A stretch of 64,000 nucleotides of DNA from Narthecium ossifragum (GCA_963920575.1 OY986970.1:20963274-21027273); one strand, 5' to 3'; numbered from the stretch's first letter, positions 11,959-23,452 are shown. Numbers and translations are program-made. The notes: generated by a model from the letters alone, not told the origin.

Positions 11959-12149
11959 GAGGGGATGATGGAGTTATAGTTGGGATTAGGATTTGGGTTA
12001 TCATAGGTGTAAAAAAAGCCATCAAAATTATATAACCAACCATAACTATCCATAACTGATGTAAAATGGTGTTAAGACCTTAAATCTAATGATAGGGGTG
12101 TACCCATCAACAAGTTTCACAAATTTGGTGTAAACATCAATTATCTATA
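11959..12149. other. Unassigned AT-rich spacer
   Basis: Between solo LTR C and a truncated Tat-like LTR. I recognise nothing in it. Confidence 0.4.
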
Positions 12150-13071
12150 AATTATACTACTCCTAATGACCGTGGCACAACCTATCTTCACGTAGCATAG
12201 CTTATCTCAAAGGCAAACCAATAATTTTATGAAAACCATCTCATAAATCTCTACAAGCAATCACAGAAATCATGTAAGACAAAAAGTACGTCAAGGGAAC
12301 TCTGTTTCTTCAACTCTATTGACAATAAAACCATATTCATGAGATCATGCATCGAGAAGTTCACACGAATCAAACTAAAGAAAAACCAAAACTACACTAG
12401 AGTTTCATGATATTCCTAAATAAAAGAATTAGCAACTCATCTTTTGGATGAAAGCCATCGGGTTGGAATAGGAAGCTGTCACCATCCACATCCTCTCCAT
12501 CTTCTCCTTCCTCCTCCAAAGATTGTCAAAACGATGATATTTTCGGCTGGAATAACCCCTTTATATAATAGAAACCCTTAATCCCAGAATTAGGAGTTAT
12601 AATTGAATTTAAATTCTAATTTCCCTAAATTCCGATCGGAGCGACCGATCAGACTCAAATCTGATCCATCACTCCAGTCGGTCTGACTGGGTCTTCACTG
12701 CCACGTCATTAATTAATTTCAGCCTTTATCAAATTTCAGCTTTCATAGATCCAACTTGGCTTCAAAACTGGTGCCAATATATACGGAATCTCACAAACTC
12801 TTAAACATGAAAGTTGCTGCTATTGAAGTCTTCTTTCATCTGCCATAATTTCAGATTATTTATAGTTTTTTAGAATTTCTGGTGATGTATTTCCAAACAG
12901 TCGACGAAATAGTCTTTTTGCAGAATTTAGTGATTTTTACCAGACTTTCTTGTATTTCTTCTCAAATCCTACTTAAACCTAAAATCAAACGATAGGATAT
13001 CAAATACACCTACTCTAGGCCTAAGAAAGGTAATTTAAGGGGTTTAATTATATATAATTAGTGACTCATCA
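12150..13071 (-). repeat. Truncated Tat-like LTR, copy ii
   Basis: It aligns with the LTRs at 48165-48560 and 53930-54865 and ends GTGACTCATCA at 13071, the LTR start in element orientation. About 450 bp of the U5 side is missing. It abuts the 3' part of LTR A, into which it probably inserted. GATCGGAGCGACCGATC-type motifs (12632-12690) lie upstream of a TATA-like TATATAA (about 12552). Confidence 0.8.
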
Positions 13072-13226
13072 GGCATATCATGTTTCATGTCAATCAGACA
13101 GCTAGATTGAAGGCTATGCTTTTCTGAGTTTCGTGGTATAATTGGTTTGATTTCTGTAATTCGATTATTTTAATCATATCCTGGATATATATTATTTTAA
13201 GCTCATGCGTGGTTTGTGGTAGAACC

Positions 13227-13263
13227 AGGGGAGTCACGCCTCCCCTAGGATGCGTAGAATAAA
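13227..13263 (+). terminator. Hairpin plus AATAAA polyadenylation module in LTR A
   Basis: AGGGGAG (13227-13233) and CTCCCCT (13240-13246) form a perfect 7-bp stem with a 6-nt loop. AATAAA follows at 13258. Other chromovirus-like LTRs in the window have the same layout with different stem bases. Confidence 0.55.
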
Positions 13264-14308
13264 TGGGCCTTAAGTATGCCCTCAGCTTTGAATAAAATAT
13301 TATTATATTGCTGACATAGCTGCTTGATAGTTTAGCTGGAGTTGTATCCCGTTTGTAGGCCTGAGTGCCTATTTCATTCCGCTCTATTCTAGATCGATGC
13401 TATGTATACCCTTGGCGAGCTGTAGGCTACGCCCGGATTTGTGTTTTATCTAACATCATGTTACATGCTTACACTTCTATTTGGGCATGAGCATAGCATG
13501 GACCTGATTGCATTAGATGCATAGAGGATAGGACGTGGGTGATGGGTTGATCGTCAATCCGAAGCTCTTGGGCAGCTCGGATCTAGCCTTAGGACCGAAG
13601 CTGGGTAGCAAGATTTAGGATTTAATCTGTTACAATAATATGATGATTTGAGGTTACTATCTAGTTGGCTGCAATTATGCTTGATCAAGCTTTAGATGTC
13701 GTTCTAGGTTCCAGGCTCAATATCAGTTCCATTGTTAGGGGGAGTGACGTATCGCTCTGTGTGCTACCCCTGTTGTTTCAGCGCTGGAATCACTTGGTTG
13801 AGAGGAACGAGTGATGACAGTACTAGAGGTCATCAGAGTGCGTGCCCTGGGGTAGACGGTGTACGTGACATGAGGTTACCCTTGAGCTGAGCTGAAACCT
13901 GGGACTTTACTGTTCCCTTCCTTTGTAAGTGTCGTAGAATAGAATCCTGCTGAGCTTATTGCTCACTCCTACCCGGGTTGCGTTTTGCAAATACAGGCGT
14001 CAGCTCTTCTTCCATAGATCCCAACTGGACAAGCACATGGTGGCGCGTCGGCTTGGAGGTATTCGAGGACTTGGGGTTCTTTTCATCGTGTTGGATGATT
14101 TAAATGTATGAATTCCTTCTGTAAGGATTTTTTAGCATTAAATATTGTATCAGAATCTTGAATTATATTTGAAATTTTATATTGACCCCAGATCAATTGT
14201 TAGTTTAGTTGTATTTATTTTTATTATAAAATACGTCAGTGATGGATTAAGTAGAGTAGGAACCCTCACGCCTTGTTCCGGATGGATTTTTTGGGCCGGG
14301 GTGTGACA

Positions 14309-14371
14309 TAACTTATTCTATAAATTCATATGATGGCCAGTCATTCTTCATCGATGGGGGTGCGGGCACAG
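14309..14371 (+). pseudogene. Helitron helicase fragment 2 (Walker A)
   Basis: Directly after LTR A and its TAACT duplication the frame reads SYDGQSFFIDGGAGTVKTFMY. This is the Helitron Walker A P-loop, normally GGAGTGKT, with the Gly before Lys changed to Val. The change should impair nucleotide binding. About 75 residues between here and the next fragment, including Walker B (DEAPM), are missing. Confidence 0.85.
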
Positions 14372-15438
14372 TAAAGACATTTATGTACTAACTTACCAAG
14401 TATACTCCGATCGATCAGACTTGCAAGTCCGATCGATCCAACTCTAACTTACCAAGTACTTGCTGCAACGCAGCCTTCCAGTAATAAATTCATAACAAAT
14501 CGTATGAAAATCATAAAATTATGAAATCAGTTGGGTTTGAGAGATAACTCAGAGATCGACAACTCTTATGTTCATCACAACCCAAGCACATGCACGAACT
14601 GATCGGAAAACTCACAGCAAGCCGGCTATTCTTCAAGAACAGCAGAAATCGGAAAATCCAAGATTAAACATGCATAAATCGTGCTAAAATCTTAACCAAA
14701 GCTTATGAAACTTATACCAGAAATTCTACTAAGCAAGAGGAATCCAGCAAAGCAAAGAACAGCAAGATCTAACGACTAGATTAAAAGAAACCCATTAAAC
14801 ACTCTCGTAGGTAGAACACCTACTGAACTGTGCATTCCTCAGTTGATCCCTCGCAAACCAGTCACCAACAAGGCTTCAAACCACACCAGGGATCTTCCTC
14901 TCGTCGCCACGGATCCAACGAGCTCTGGAACACCCAAAACGGTGGCCGGAGGAGGGAGAACGGAGGAGAAGAAGTGGCTGCCAGAACAGGGGAAACAGAG
15001 CCCGCGGAAGAAGAAGAAGGAAGGAAGAAGAAAGAAGAGGAAGAAGGGAAGAAGAGGAAGGAAAAGGGAAGGGGAAAGCTGGGGAAGGAGGGGAAAAGGG
15101 GAAGGAGGGGAGAGAAAGTCCTCCCCTTCTGACAGGGGAGAACGACGGCCAACGGTGGCCGTCCTCGCAAAGGAAGACACCGACATGCTACAGTGTCTGA
15201 ATCGATCCAACACCATGCTGGATTGGTGTTGGATCGATCCAGACAAGGATGGATCGATCCAACACACTTGGATCGATCCGAACAGGTCAAAAACCCCTAA
15301 CGGATCTAATCGAACACAAATATCAATCAGAGGGTGTGTGTGCACACGCGGGTGTGAAACAAACCGACAAGGCGCAATTTACCAAATTGCCCTTGCGGTC
15401 TACAACGAGCCACAGGGGTAGAGGGACAGGTCCTCACA
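14372..15438 (-). repeat. 5' part of chromovirus-like LTR D
   Basis: In minus orientation it begins TGTGAGGACCTGTCCCTC at 15438 and carries the GGTAAATTGCGCC motif, four GGATCGATCCA-type palindromes (15205-15285) and a polypyrimidine leader (seen as a purine run on + at 14990-15120). Its middle resembles 17310-17460 of LTR E. The 3' half is absent. The left junction with the Helitron is uncertain. The first ~100 bp (14372-14470) contain two GATCGATC motifs and a repeated TAACTTACCAAGTA. Confidence 0.65.
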
Positions 15439-15785
15439 ATTCATCTGGGGTAAGATTGAAATTTCTACTAATTCATTAAAGATCACAGACTATCGGTTTA
15501 TACATAGATTCCAAAAATCCTCAAAAGGAAAATTATGCATTTAACATAATACTCGAAGGATAACTATATACAAAAACTGCCAAAAAGGTACAATAATCCC
15601 CAGAAACCTCAAACACCTCCAGACGTCGACACGCCACTAGGAGTCTGTCCAGCTGGTGCTACGGAAGAAGAGCTAACGCATGCACCTGCAAAAACGCAGC
15701 CCGGGTAGGAGTGAGCGATAAGCTCAAGAGAATTTTATTCTGCGTCACACTGAAAGGAAGGGAACAGTAGAGTCTCAAGTTCCAC

Positions 15786-16218
15786 TAGGGGTGGCAAAAC
15801 TGGTTGGCCGGTAGGGTTCGGGTCGGGTCGAGATCGATTATCTCGACCCAACGGCCCAACCCGAACCCAATCTGTTTATTAAACGGGTTGGTTTTTTTGA
15901 CCTGAACCTGACCCGTTTATAAACGGGTCAACCCGAACCCAACCCGCCTGACCCGTTTAATAAACGGATCGGGTTCATAGCGGGTCGGGTCGGGTCAAAC
16001 ACACTATTCCAACATTAATTTTCTATTAAAAATGTCAGTTTATAAGTTAACGGGTCATGGGTCGTTAACGAGGCGTGGCCACGGGTTACCATCCTCAATC
16101 AGAACCCGACCCGGTTATTGATGGGTAAACCGGAACCCGACCCGCACCCGAATACCCCAAACCCAAACCCACTAAATTCAGGTCGGGTTCACGGGTTACA
16201 GGTCCAATTGCCACCCTA
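15786..16218. mobile_element. hAT-like MITE rich in GGGTC/GACCC
   Basis: Termini TAGGGGTGGCAA and TTGCCACCCTA are near-perfect inverted repeats. The flanking 8-mers AGTTCCAC and GGTTCCAC match at seven positions, as expected of an 8-bp hAT duplication. The 433-bp interior is a run of GGGTCGGGT repeats and palindromes around GTTTATTAAAC with no coding frame. Confidence 0.65.
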
Positions 16219-17867
16219 AGGTTCCACCTCATCTCTTGGGGGTGGGAAACTCACATTATGTACACCTCCTAGCCCAGGGCACGCACTCTGATGACCTCTA
16301 TTGTCAACAGTCGTCCCTCTCAAACCACCCTCTCAAACCAAGCGCTCCAGCGCTGCTTAACAGGGGTAGGACACAGGGAGATACATCTCAATCAGAGTAA
16401 TTGCAGTCAGCTAGACAATAATCTCGATAACATAGATTATCATAACAATTCAGTTCTAGACCTTACTACCCAGCCTCGATTCTACGGCTATATCCGAGCT
16501 GCCCGAGCCCTCGGATCAGCGATCAACCCATCACCCATGCCTATCCTAGAATGTATCTAATGCAATCGATCATATGTATGTTCACACGCACGTAATATAG
16601 GATTCCAGACATTTAACAATATGTTAAAATAATATACAAGGCTAGGCACAACACAAAGTTCGCCAAGGGGTGAACATAGGAAGGATCTAGAATAAGCGGA
16701 TAAATAGGCGCAGATGCCTACAAGTCTTTACGAGACTAAACAAACAATTTAGATTATAAATCAAAGTAGGTTTCGGCATTACGAAGCCAAACACGGGGGC
16801 CGTCAACCAAAACTCTACAAGAGGATCACACCGTAGCTATCAGACAGTCTAACAGTTCAATATTTAATTCTACACATCCCAAGGGCATGTGCCCCTATGG
16901 TTCAACTACAAGCCACATACAGAGCCTACACATATATAATAACATATATATGGTACAATATTGAAAATCTCGATTTATCAAATTAAAGCAAACGAACTAC
17001 TAACTTTGAAAAATCATAACTTTCAATCTAACCATCCGATTGATGTGAAACATGACATGCCTACTCATTGACATAACTCAAATCACATATCAAAAGATCG
17101 GATCAATCGGATGAACAAAATTGATAAAAACCAACAATTGTGGATTAATTTCATATTCGATAAACAACTCAAAGTCCTTTTGAAAATATCTTGGAATAAA
17201 ACCAAAATTGGTAGATCAAACCTAAAGGCCACTAAGATCATCATATGCAAAAATCAAATCAATTGGATAATGAAAAACAACTTAATTCTTCAAATTAAAT
17301 TCACTGCCCGGTTCTGCACAGCATGGCCATGTAATTCACCAAACATCGTATATAAAATTGCAAACTACGAAACCAGTTGAAATTGAAAGATAATGCAGAG
17401 ATCTACAACTTTTATGTTGACGATCAATAGAGATCATGCACATAAAGCTTTGTACTCAAGCTCAAACATAGCTGTTCTAATTAAAGCAAAAATCCTGGAA
17501 TAAATCAAGAAAGAACTCACTTAAATTCAGTTTAAATCTAACCAAGCATAAATCAGATATTCAGCAAGACTATAAACATCATCTAGCATAAAAAAAAACA
17601 AGTAATTATGCAATCAATTAGCCAAGAACACCTAATCAGCCTAAAGGTGAAAAATCCTACCAAACTACGCTAATCCATGATTAATCTGTGATTAATCCAT
17701 GTGGGGAAGGTCTAGATCTACTCCTCCTCTTGCTGGCAACCTTCCCAAGCCTCTGGGTCAAGTTTCCCTCATGGATTGAAGCAAACGGTGGACAGAAGAA
17801 GAAAAAAGAAGAAACAAAGGAGCTGGCGGGTTATACCAGCCATGTCCGATTGATCACATGAAGAAGC

Positions 17868-19262
17868 TGATAAGTCACTAATTATTCCTAATTAAACCCC
17901 TTAAATTACCTTTGTTAGGCCTAGAGTAGATGTATTTGATATCTTATTATTTGATTTCAGGTTTAAGAAGGATTTGAGAAGAAATACAAGAAATTCGGCC
18001 AAAAATCACTAAATTCTACAAAAAGACTGCTTCGTTGACTGTTTGGAAATAAATCACCAGATATTTTACACAATTCCAAATATTCTGAAATTCTGTGAGA
18101 TACAAGAAGACTTCAAGATCTACAACTTTCATGTTGAAGACTTTGTGAGATTCGGTCTACATTGGTGCCAGTTTTTGAATCAAAGTCAGAAGTATGGAAT
18201 TTGGAGAGAAAAGCTGAAGGAATTAATTAATGACGTAGCAGTTAATGACCCAGCCAGACCGACTAGAGCGATGGATCGGATTTGAGTCCAATGGATCGCT
18301 CTGATGTCGCCATCAACCCAGAATTTAGGGAAACTAGAGTTTAAGTTCAACTATAACTCCTAATTCCGGGATGGAGGGTTTCTAAGACATAAGGGGGTGA
18401 TTCCAGCCGAAAATTGTCATCTTTTGGACCACTTTTTGAAGAAGAAGGCTAGGGTTTTGAATATGGAGATCTTTCCGCGGGGATCGACGACTTCCTTCCC
18501 AACACCTATGGATCTCTCCCAGAAGATGAGTAACTACTTCTAAACTTAGGGATATCATGAAACCATAGTATAGTTTTTTATTTTCTTTAGTTTGATTCTT
18601 GTAAACTTCTTCTCAACATGATCTCATAAATATGGTTTTAATTATTAGAGATTTGAGGAAACAGAGTTTCTTTGAAGTATTTTCAGTCGTATAAGCTTTC
18701 TGTGATTGATTATACATATTTATGAGATGGTTTTCATGTGATTGATGGTTTGCTTTTGAGATAGGCTATGCTATGCTAGGATAGGTTGTGCCAAGGTCAT
18801 TAGGAGTAGTATAACTTAAAGTAATCGTAGGATCGAAGACAACCTATGCCAAGAAAGATAGGCTATGCCGTTAGGAACATAAATCTTATTTTAGGGATTC
18901 ATGTGAGCTTGTAACCATATGATCCACAATGTTGAGAGAAGTGAACAAGAGGATAACTAGAGAAGATTGAAAGTGAAGATAGGGTGGATTGAGTAATCCC
19001 TAGGTAATTCATCACTTGGTTCTAATCCCGATCACTTTATTTGCTTTCTTAGATAGTTTCAGTTAGATCAATCTATCATTGAAGTGTTTCGTTTAGATCA
19101 AGAGTTTTGAGAACTGATTTTGTTTTTCCTAGTAATTCCCTGTGGTTCGAATCCGAATTTCACCACTAGTCTACGTAGTAGTATTAGTGATTGAATAAGG
19201 ACATAAATTTAAGATTTGATTGAGGTAAGCAACGTTTTAACGACAACGTTTGTGAGCGATCA
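17868..19262 (+). repeat. Tat-like solo LTR, copy iii
   Basis: A full-length LTR of 1,395 bp from TGATAAGTCAC to GTGAGCGATCA. The flanks GAAGC (17863-17867) and GAAGT (19263-19267) fit an aged 5-bp duplication. It lies in LTR E at a site beside GATCGGTC motifs. It is homologous to the LTRs of copies i, ii, iv and v. Confidence 0.88.
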
Positions 19263-19658
19263 GAAGTGATCGGTCGAACTAGGTCGATTCCGTACCTGCT
19301 AGCTCAACGTCAGTTCGGACGTCGGTGTCGACATAGAGTCCGATCGGTCACTCCTTGGAGCGATCGATCACTCTAGTGCCGCCAACTTTCCTAGGGACAA
19401 GCTTTCACGTCGGAGCTCGGATCTTTCGATCCCAAGCCCGCCGAAGTTTCTAACAAGTACATACATCATTCATAGGGCTATGTGTGTACTACATGGGTGT
19501 GAACGCGACCACCAAGGGGCAATTTACCAAATTGCCCTTGGGGTCCCAAAACAGCAATGCGATCAACCGATCACAAAGTAAGCCCAACCGAACCAAAACA
19601 CAAAGCCAGACCGTCGACCTAATCTGGCCGGACCGGGTTGGAGGTACAGGTCCTCACA

Positions 19659-20767
19659 GCACAAATATTGTGTTGAGCGGACGCTCCGTGACATATGGGA
19701 CAGTGAAAGCCCGTTTGGTGGTAAGACGATTGTACTGAGCGGTGACTTCTGCCAGATTCTGCCAGTTGTTTCTAAGGGAATCCGTGAAGAAATTGTACAT
19801 GCATCACTGCGGACTTCGTTTCTGTGGAAAAAATTAAAAGTTCTTAAGCTTACCACAAACATGCGCCAACGGAATTCACACCATGAGACGTTTCCTTTCA
19901 TCAAATTGCCAAATGAGGTATGTCTATTACAGCCAAACTAGACTTTAGTTTTCCATACTGTGTGAGAGTAATTTGCTACATGCCTTTTGCAACACGGATT
20001 AGGATCAATTCATGTGTGACGGTGACCTTACCACATTCCGTGAATCAGTGCCAGAGTATAGAGGGACTATTGTTCGCGGTTTATCCACAATTTGATCTAT
20101 TAACCAATGTTACCCCAATATTTTTGATGGAGCGAACAATCCTCTCTGCACAAAATGATGATGTCTCTGCTATTAATGCGATGGCCATGGCAAAATTACC
20201 CGGAGAGACAATCACGTATCTAGCGGCTGATAAAGCAGTCACCGAAGAGGGTCACAACGCAAACATGAGCGGATACCAAACTGAGTATCTCAACACCCTG
20301 GATCCGCCAGGATTGCCACCATTCTGATTGAACCTTAAAGTAGGCGGGCCGATTATGATGCTGATGAACCTGACGCCAAAGGATGGACTTGCATCGGTAC
20401 ACGTCTATTGGTTGTTAAATGTTGCCAACGAGTTATACAAGCAGGAATGATGACTGCGGACAAAGCTGGAGATGAGGTTTTCATACCAAGAATATCATTG
20501 GTGCCTTCCAACAAAGATATGCCTTTCAGAATGTCTCGCCTTCAGTTCCATGTGTGATTGGCTTACGCCATAACAATTAATAAATCTCAGGGTCAATCAC
20601 TAAAGTTTTTAGGGGTCGACTTACGTACTCTGATGTTCAATCATGGTCAGTTGTATATTGTATTGTGTTGATGTATCTCGACAAACCGTATTAGCATTCT
20701 CACTAATAATGTTGGCCCAAACACAGCGATAAATATAGTTTATCCAGAGGTCTTGATTGATTCTTAA
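19659..20767 (+). pseudogene. Helitron helicase fragment 3 (C-terminal helicase)
   Basis: The order of motifs is that of the Helitron superfamily 1 (Pif1-like) helicase: QHKYCVE, then FGGKTIVLSGDFCQILPVV, then LKLTTNMR, then AINAMAMAKLPGE with YQTEYLNTLDPPGLP, then VFIPRISLVPS, then [19 protein letters not shown], then NHGQLYIVL, and the ending INIVYPEVLIDS at a stop (20765-20767). Several stops and frameshifts separate these pieces, for example after LPNE, LPPF and QFHV. With lost Walker B and altered Walker A it is non-functional. Confidence 0.9.
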
Positions 20768-21379
20768 AAAATATAGATATAAGTTTCTAATGGAATTTTT
20801 TTTGTAAGTTTGATTGTTAAATTAAATTACAAAACTCTTTGATGCTTTGTTCCGAACGTAAGAATAATCCTAATAAGTTTGAATGTTCTTCTTCGCCATA
20901 GGATTGGGATGGCCACATTAGACACTTACAGTACAATAGAAGAACACTCCTGATTAGTTGGACGTCGAATAGTGTACGTAACGTAGGCATCGTTTCTACA
21001 TTACCTCTCTTTTTTAACCATTCTCACGCATAAAATTTTACAGGTCGTATTTCATGTGCCACAGGCTCAATTCTCCATCCATATAGAGGCACACAGTCTC
21101 AGACGTGTTATCGGTAGAATGTTAGGGATCCCATGGTGATTACGTCCACGTGGATAGAGCACATGGATGATGGATGTATTAACAGTATTTAGTACAATGT
21201 TTTCGTTGGCATAACCAAGAATGTAAAGAATTCAAGTTTAGTTAGGTTTTAATTGTAAATGTATATACATAATGACTTGATCACTAGCATGTGATTACTT
21301 CTTCTCAATTGTGACATTAAAGTCAATCCTAACTTTGTAGGCTACATGGAAGGTTAGAATTTCAGATTCAGCCTGAAGG
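20768..21379 (+). other. Helitron interior without recognised genes
   Basis: AT-rich sequence following the helicase stop. Possible intron-like or captured material. I recognise no conserved protein segment. Confidence 0.4.
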
Positions 21380-21619
21380 CTAGCGATCCGAACCTACTTG
21401 ATGGCACCATTGTTGGTGCCAAGATGCTTATGACAACTTTGCTAATGAGAGGAATAGCTACAAAAAACTGAAGCTGCTACATATATCAATGCTCCAATGG
21501 TCAGCCTCTTGGCGCGTCTAGGTGGCAGCAATGGTTGCTTTAATCAATTGCTTCCATGTATGTTGAAGACATTAGCACTCACTAGCATGTCATCTCTGCT
21601 CCCAGAGCATTTCCAGTGA
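21380..21619 (+). pseudogene. GH9 endo-beta-1,4-glucanase gene fragment
   Basis: Reading + gives SDPNLLDGTIVGA, then after one frameshift AYDNFANERNSY, then after another TEAATYINAPMVSLLARLGG and FNQLLP, ending in TGA (21617-21619). These correspond to the C-terminal catalytic motifs of plant GH9 cellulases (PN-L-GAIVGGPD, D-F-DERNSY, TEP-TY-NAPLVGLLA), in the right order. The glycines and Pro-Asp after VGG are missing. Only the last coding exon is recognisable. It sits downstream of Helitron helicase in the same orientation, together with a lipocalin exon, which suggests capture. Confidence 0.78.
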
Positions 21620-22004
21620 AGATGAGAAACCCGAGTGCACAAACTAAATCCATGCAATCTCCTGCAAACCTTTTTTCTTAATGTTTGATCTTTGATTTGG
21701 TGATAGATTGTTGTTTAATGCAAACACCATGGAGATTTTTGAGGCTTTTGGGTTTTAGATTTGGGTGTTTTCACAAGAAAAATATGGACTTTTTTGGGAT
21801 TAAACCAAACATTTTTATGGTGTTTTCTCATAAGCCCTACTGTTTGGTGCTGAATCCAATTTTTTGGTTTTTATCTTGGATTATAGCTTTAAAAAGTGCT
21901 CTGTTTGATGGAATTACTCTCCATGGGCTCCTATGATGAAGTTTCAATCCTCAAATAATTAGTGGAAGACAATAACTAATTGTGCATTGGGTGGTGTTCC
22001 ATAG
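21620..22004 (+). other. T-rich, probably intronic sequence before the lipocalin exon
   Basis: The segment ends in TTCCATAG, a good acceptor site, directly before lipocalin coding sequence. The interior is T-rich as plant introns are. No other signal seen. Confidence 0.4.
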
Positions 22005-22190
22005 ATTCTCTGTAGGCACACCAAAATGGATGAGGAGGTGTACAACATACTGCGGTAGAAGGCTACAGAAGTAGGGTATGATGTCTGGAAGCTTCACAAG
22101 ACTTCACACTCAGACACTCCAGCAGAATCAGAGACAGGACCGACTGACGCCAAGGTCATCTGGTGGTTCAAATCCTTCCTAGGTCAGTAG
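22005..22190 (+). pseudogene. Temperature-induced lipocalin (TIL) last-exon fragment
   Basis: A 62-codon exon in one frame reads ILCRHTKMDEEVYNIL, then an in-frame TAG (22056-22058), then KATEVGYDVWKLHKT and DAKVIWWFKSFLGQ at a stop. This is the C-terminal exon of plant temperature-induced lipocalins, usually ILCRQTHMDEE...GYDVSKLHKT...GIWWIKSLFGK. It starts at an AG acceptor, as in the host gene. The upstream exon is not found. One internal stop in an otherwise conserved exon marks it as a captured or decayed copy. Confidence 0.85.
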
Positions 22191-22615
22191 TAGTTTAGTT
22201 TAGAGAAATGTTTTGTATGTATATTTTCCTTGCTATCAACTATTCGAAAATAATTAAAGAGACCAGTAGCATCCATCTGTACTTGGAGGTCATGTCTATG
22301 TTTTCTTTTGCTTTTAATATTTGGCTTATTATTGGAATGGAAGTTGTGGTATTGTTTGTGTATGTAATATTTACCATGTTTCACGATTGTAAATCTTCAT
22401 TTTTATTTCACCATTTTTGCATATTATTACATTATTGTAGAAGATTCATATGTTATCAATCAATCTAAAATGATGGCTATGTTTTCCATTGCCATTGTGT
22501 CGAGATGTCTCAATATTAGCAAAAATTCCAGATGTTTTACTTTGTCACTATTAAAAGTTTACGCTATCTATAAGCATTTAATCTGAAAGAGCTTAATTCA
22601 ATTCACTTATCTACA
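22191..22615 (+). other. AT-rich Helitron 3' region
   Basis: Possibly the lipocalin 3' UTR followed by Helitron 3' sequence. No coding signal beyond short AT-driven frames. Confidence 0.4.
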
Positions 22616-22640
22616 AACCGTGGTAGGGGCACGGGTGTCT
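22616..22640 (+). other. Putative Helitron 3'-terminal hairpin
   Basis: AACCGTGGTAGGGGCACGGGT can fold ACCGTG against CACGGGT, the usual form of plant Helitron 3' hairpins, followed by GTCTTTTA. The canonical CTAG terminus is not present, and a TA repeat begins where the A/T target would be. Confidence 0.5.
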
Positions 22641-22642
22641 TT

Positions 22643-22662
22643 TATATATATATATATATATA
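22643..22662. repeat. (TA)n microsatellite
   Basis: About ten TA units immediately after the putative Helitron end. Confidence 0.95.
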
Positions 22663-22728
22663 GGCTCAAGTAAGCTCAAAAACTCGACTTCGATACTCGC
22701 CAGTCGAATTCAAGCATACTTTATTTAA
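22663..22728. other. GCTCGA-rich flank and left MULE target site
   Basis: Contains AGCTCAA and ACTCGA words that continue beyond the MULE at 46754-46802 (GAGCTCGAGCTCG run). Together they look like one older repeat split by the MULE. It ends with the 9-bp duplication TTTATTTAA (22720-22728). Confidence 0.6.
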
Positions 22729-23122
22729 GGTTAAAATACCTTTTAGTACCTTGTAGTTTCATTATAATGTTTATTAAGTCCCTACACTTTTAATTTAGCC
22801 AATTTAGTCCTCTAACTTACCTTTCAGTTTTAATGTGGGCCTCACCCTCACCTTCCGTTAGAAAACCAACAACGCCGTTGCTTCCCGCGCGTTACCCAAC
22901 CTCCCACCCTCGTTTATGACCTAGGGTTTAGTGTTGGGGAGGGGGGTTCCTCGGGTTCTTGGCGACGGTCGGAGACAGGGTTCCGACGGTCGGAGAAAGA
23001 AGGTTCCGACGGTCGATCTTGGCGAGAAAGAAAGGGAGAGGAAGGGCACACAGCATTCATCGGGCATTGGGTTTTTCCATTTTTTTCCTTTTTTACTTGG
23101 TTTTTCCAAAGGTACACGATGC
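22729..23122 (+). repeat. Left TIR of the MULE
   Basis: Near-identical to the complement of the right end for the first ~205 bp (to about 22933). Patchier similarity continues through CGGTCGGAGA repeats to the shared start context AAAGGTACACGATG near 23108-23121. Both MULE genes therefore appear to use TIR-borne promoters. Confidence 0.85.
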
Positions 23123-23452
23123 TCCAAATCCCAAATCTTTGATCAAAACTATTTTATTTGTTAGCTAGTGTTACTACATTGGGTTTTCTTTTATCCTTCG
23201 ATGACCATGAAATCTACATTGGGTTTTGATTTATAGGATGGGGTTTGCCATTTGAATGGGGCACATGTGGGGCTTTTAGACTTGTATATTCTGGTGGGGA
23301 TGTTTTGAATGCACCATTTGTTGTCTCCTACCGAGAAATAGGGGACCACTGTGTAATCTTCATAGACAAAGGACCATGTGAACTTAGTCATTTTGCATAG
23401 TTTAATTGTGCTTATGATGATCATGTTAACTGTCATTCTTCTAAATTTCAGG

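Larger units (their letters stand above)
8229..14308 (+). repeat. Chromovirus-like solo LTR A, itself full of insertions
   Basis: The LTR start (TCTGAGGACCCG, first G of TG mutated) at 8229 and end (GGGCCGGGGTGTGACA) at 14308 are flanked by the same 5 bp, TAACT (8224-8228 and 14309-14313). Helitron coding sequence continues directly on both sides. Only 8229-8392 and 13072-14308 belong to this LTR. The interval holds LTR fragment B, a phospholipase C scrap, solo LTR C and a Tat-like LTR. It carries the hairpin plus AATAAA module (13227-13263) and the conserved CACTCCTACCCGGG block (13966-13981). Confidence 0.8.
15439..19658 (-). repeat. Chromovirus-like LTR E with two nested insertions
   Basis: In minus orientation the LTR starts TGTGAGGACCTGTACC at 19658 and runs to 15439, where roughly the last 120 bp (up to GTGTGACA) are missing. 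The conserved block (complement of CACTCCTACCCGGGCTGCG) lies at 15695-15713. A hAT-like MITE (15786-16218) and a Tat-like solo LTR (17868-19262) interrupt it. Net length is about 2.39 kb. Helitron sequence resumes at 19659. Confidence 0.75.
7641..22640 (+). mobile_element. Helitron, heavily interrupted, with captured gene fragments
   Basis: Helitron helicase segments occur in order and on one strand at 7641-8228, 14309-14371 and 19659-20767, separated by LTR insertions. GH9 endoglucanase and lipocalin exon fragments follow on the same strand. A GC-rich hairpin at about 22616-22636 resembles plant Helitron 3' ends. The Rep/HUH part would lie left of the window or is lost. The right boundary is uncertain because the expected CTRR end is blurred by a TA microsatellite. 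Confidence 0.65.

Noticed and set aside
14830..15421. Long overlapping frames (up to 192 codons) on both strands
   Set aside because: They lie in the purine-rich leader of LTR D. Composition (EEEGRKKK or its complement) explains the open frames.
22005..22190. Functional lipocalin gene
   Set aside because: Only the last exon is present and it carries an in-frame TAG.
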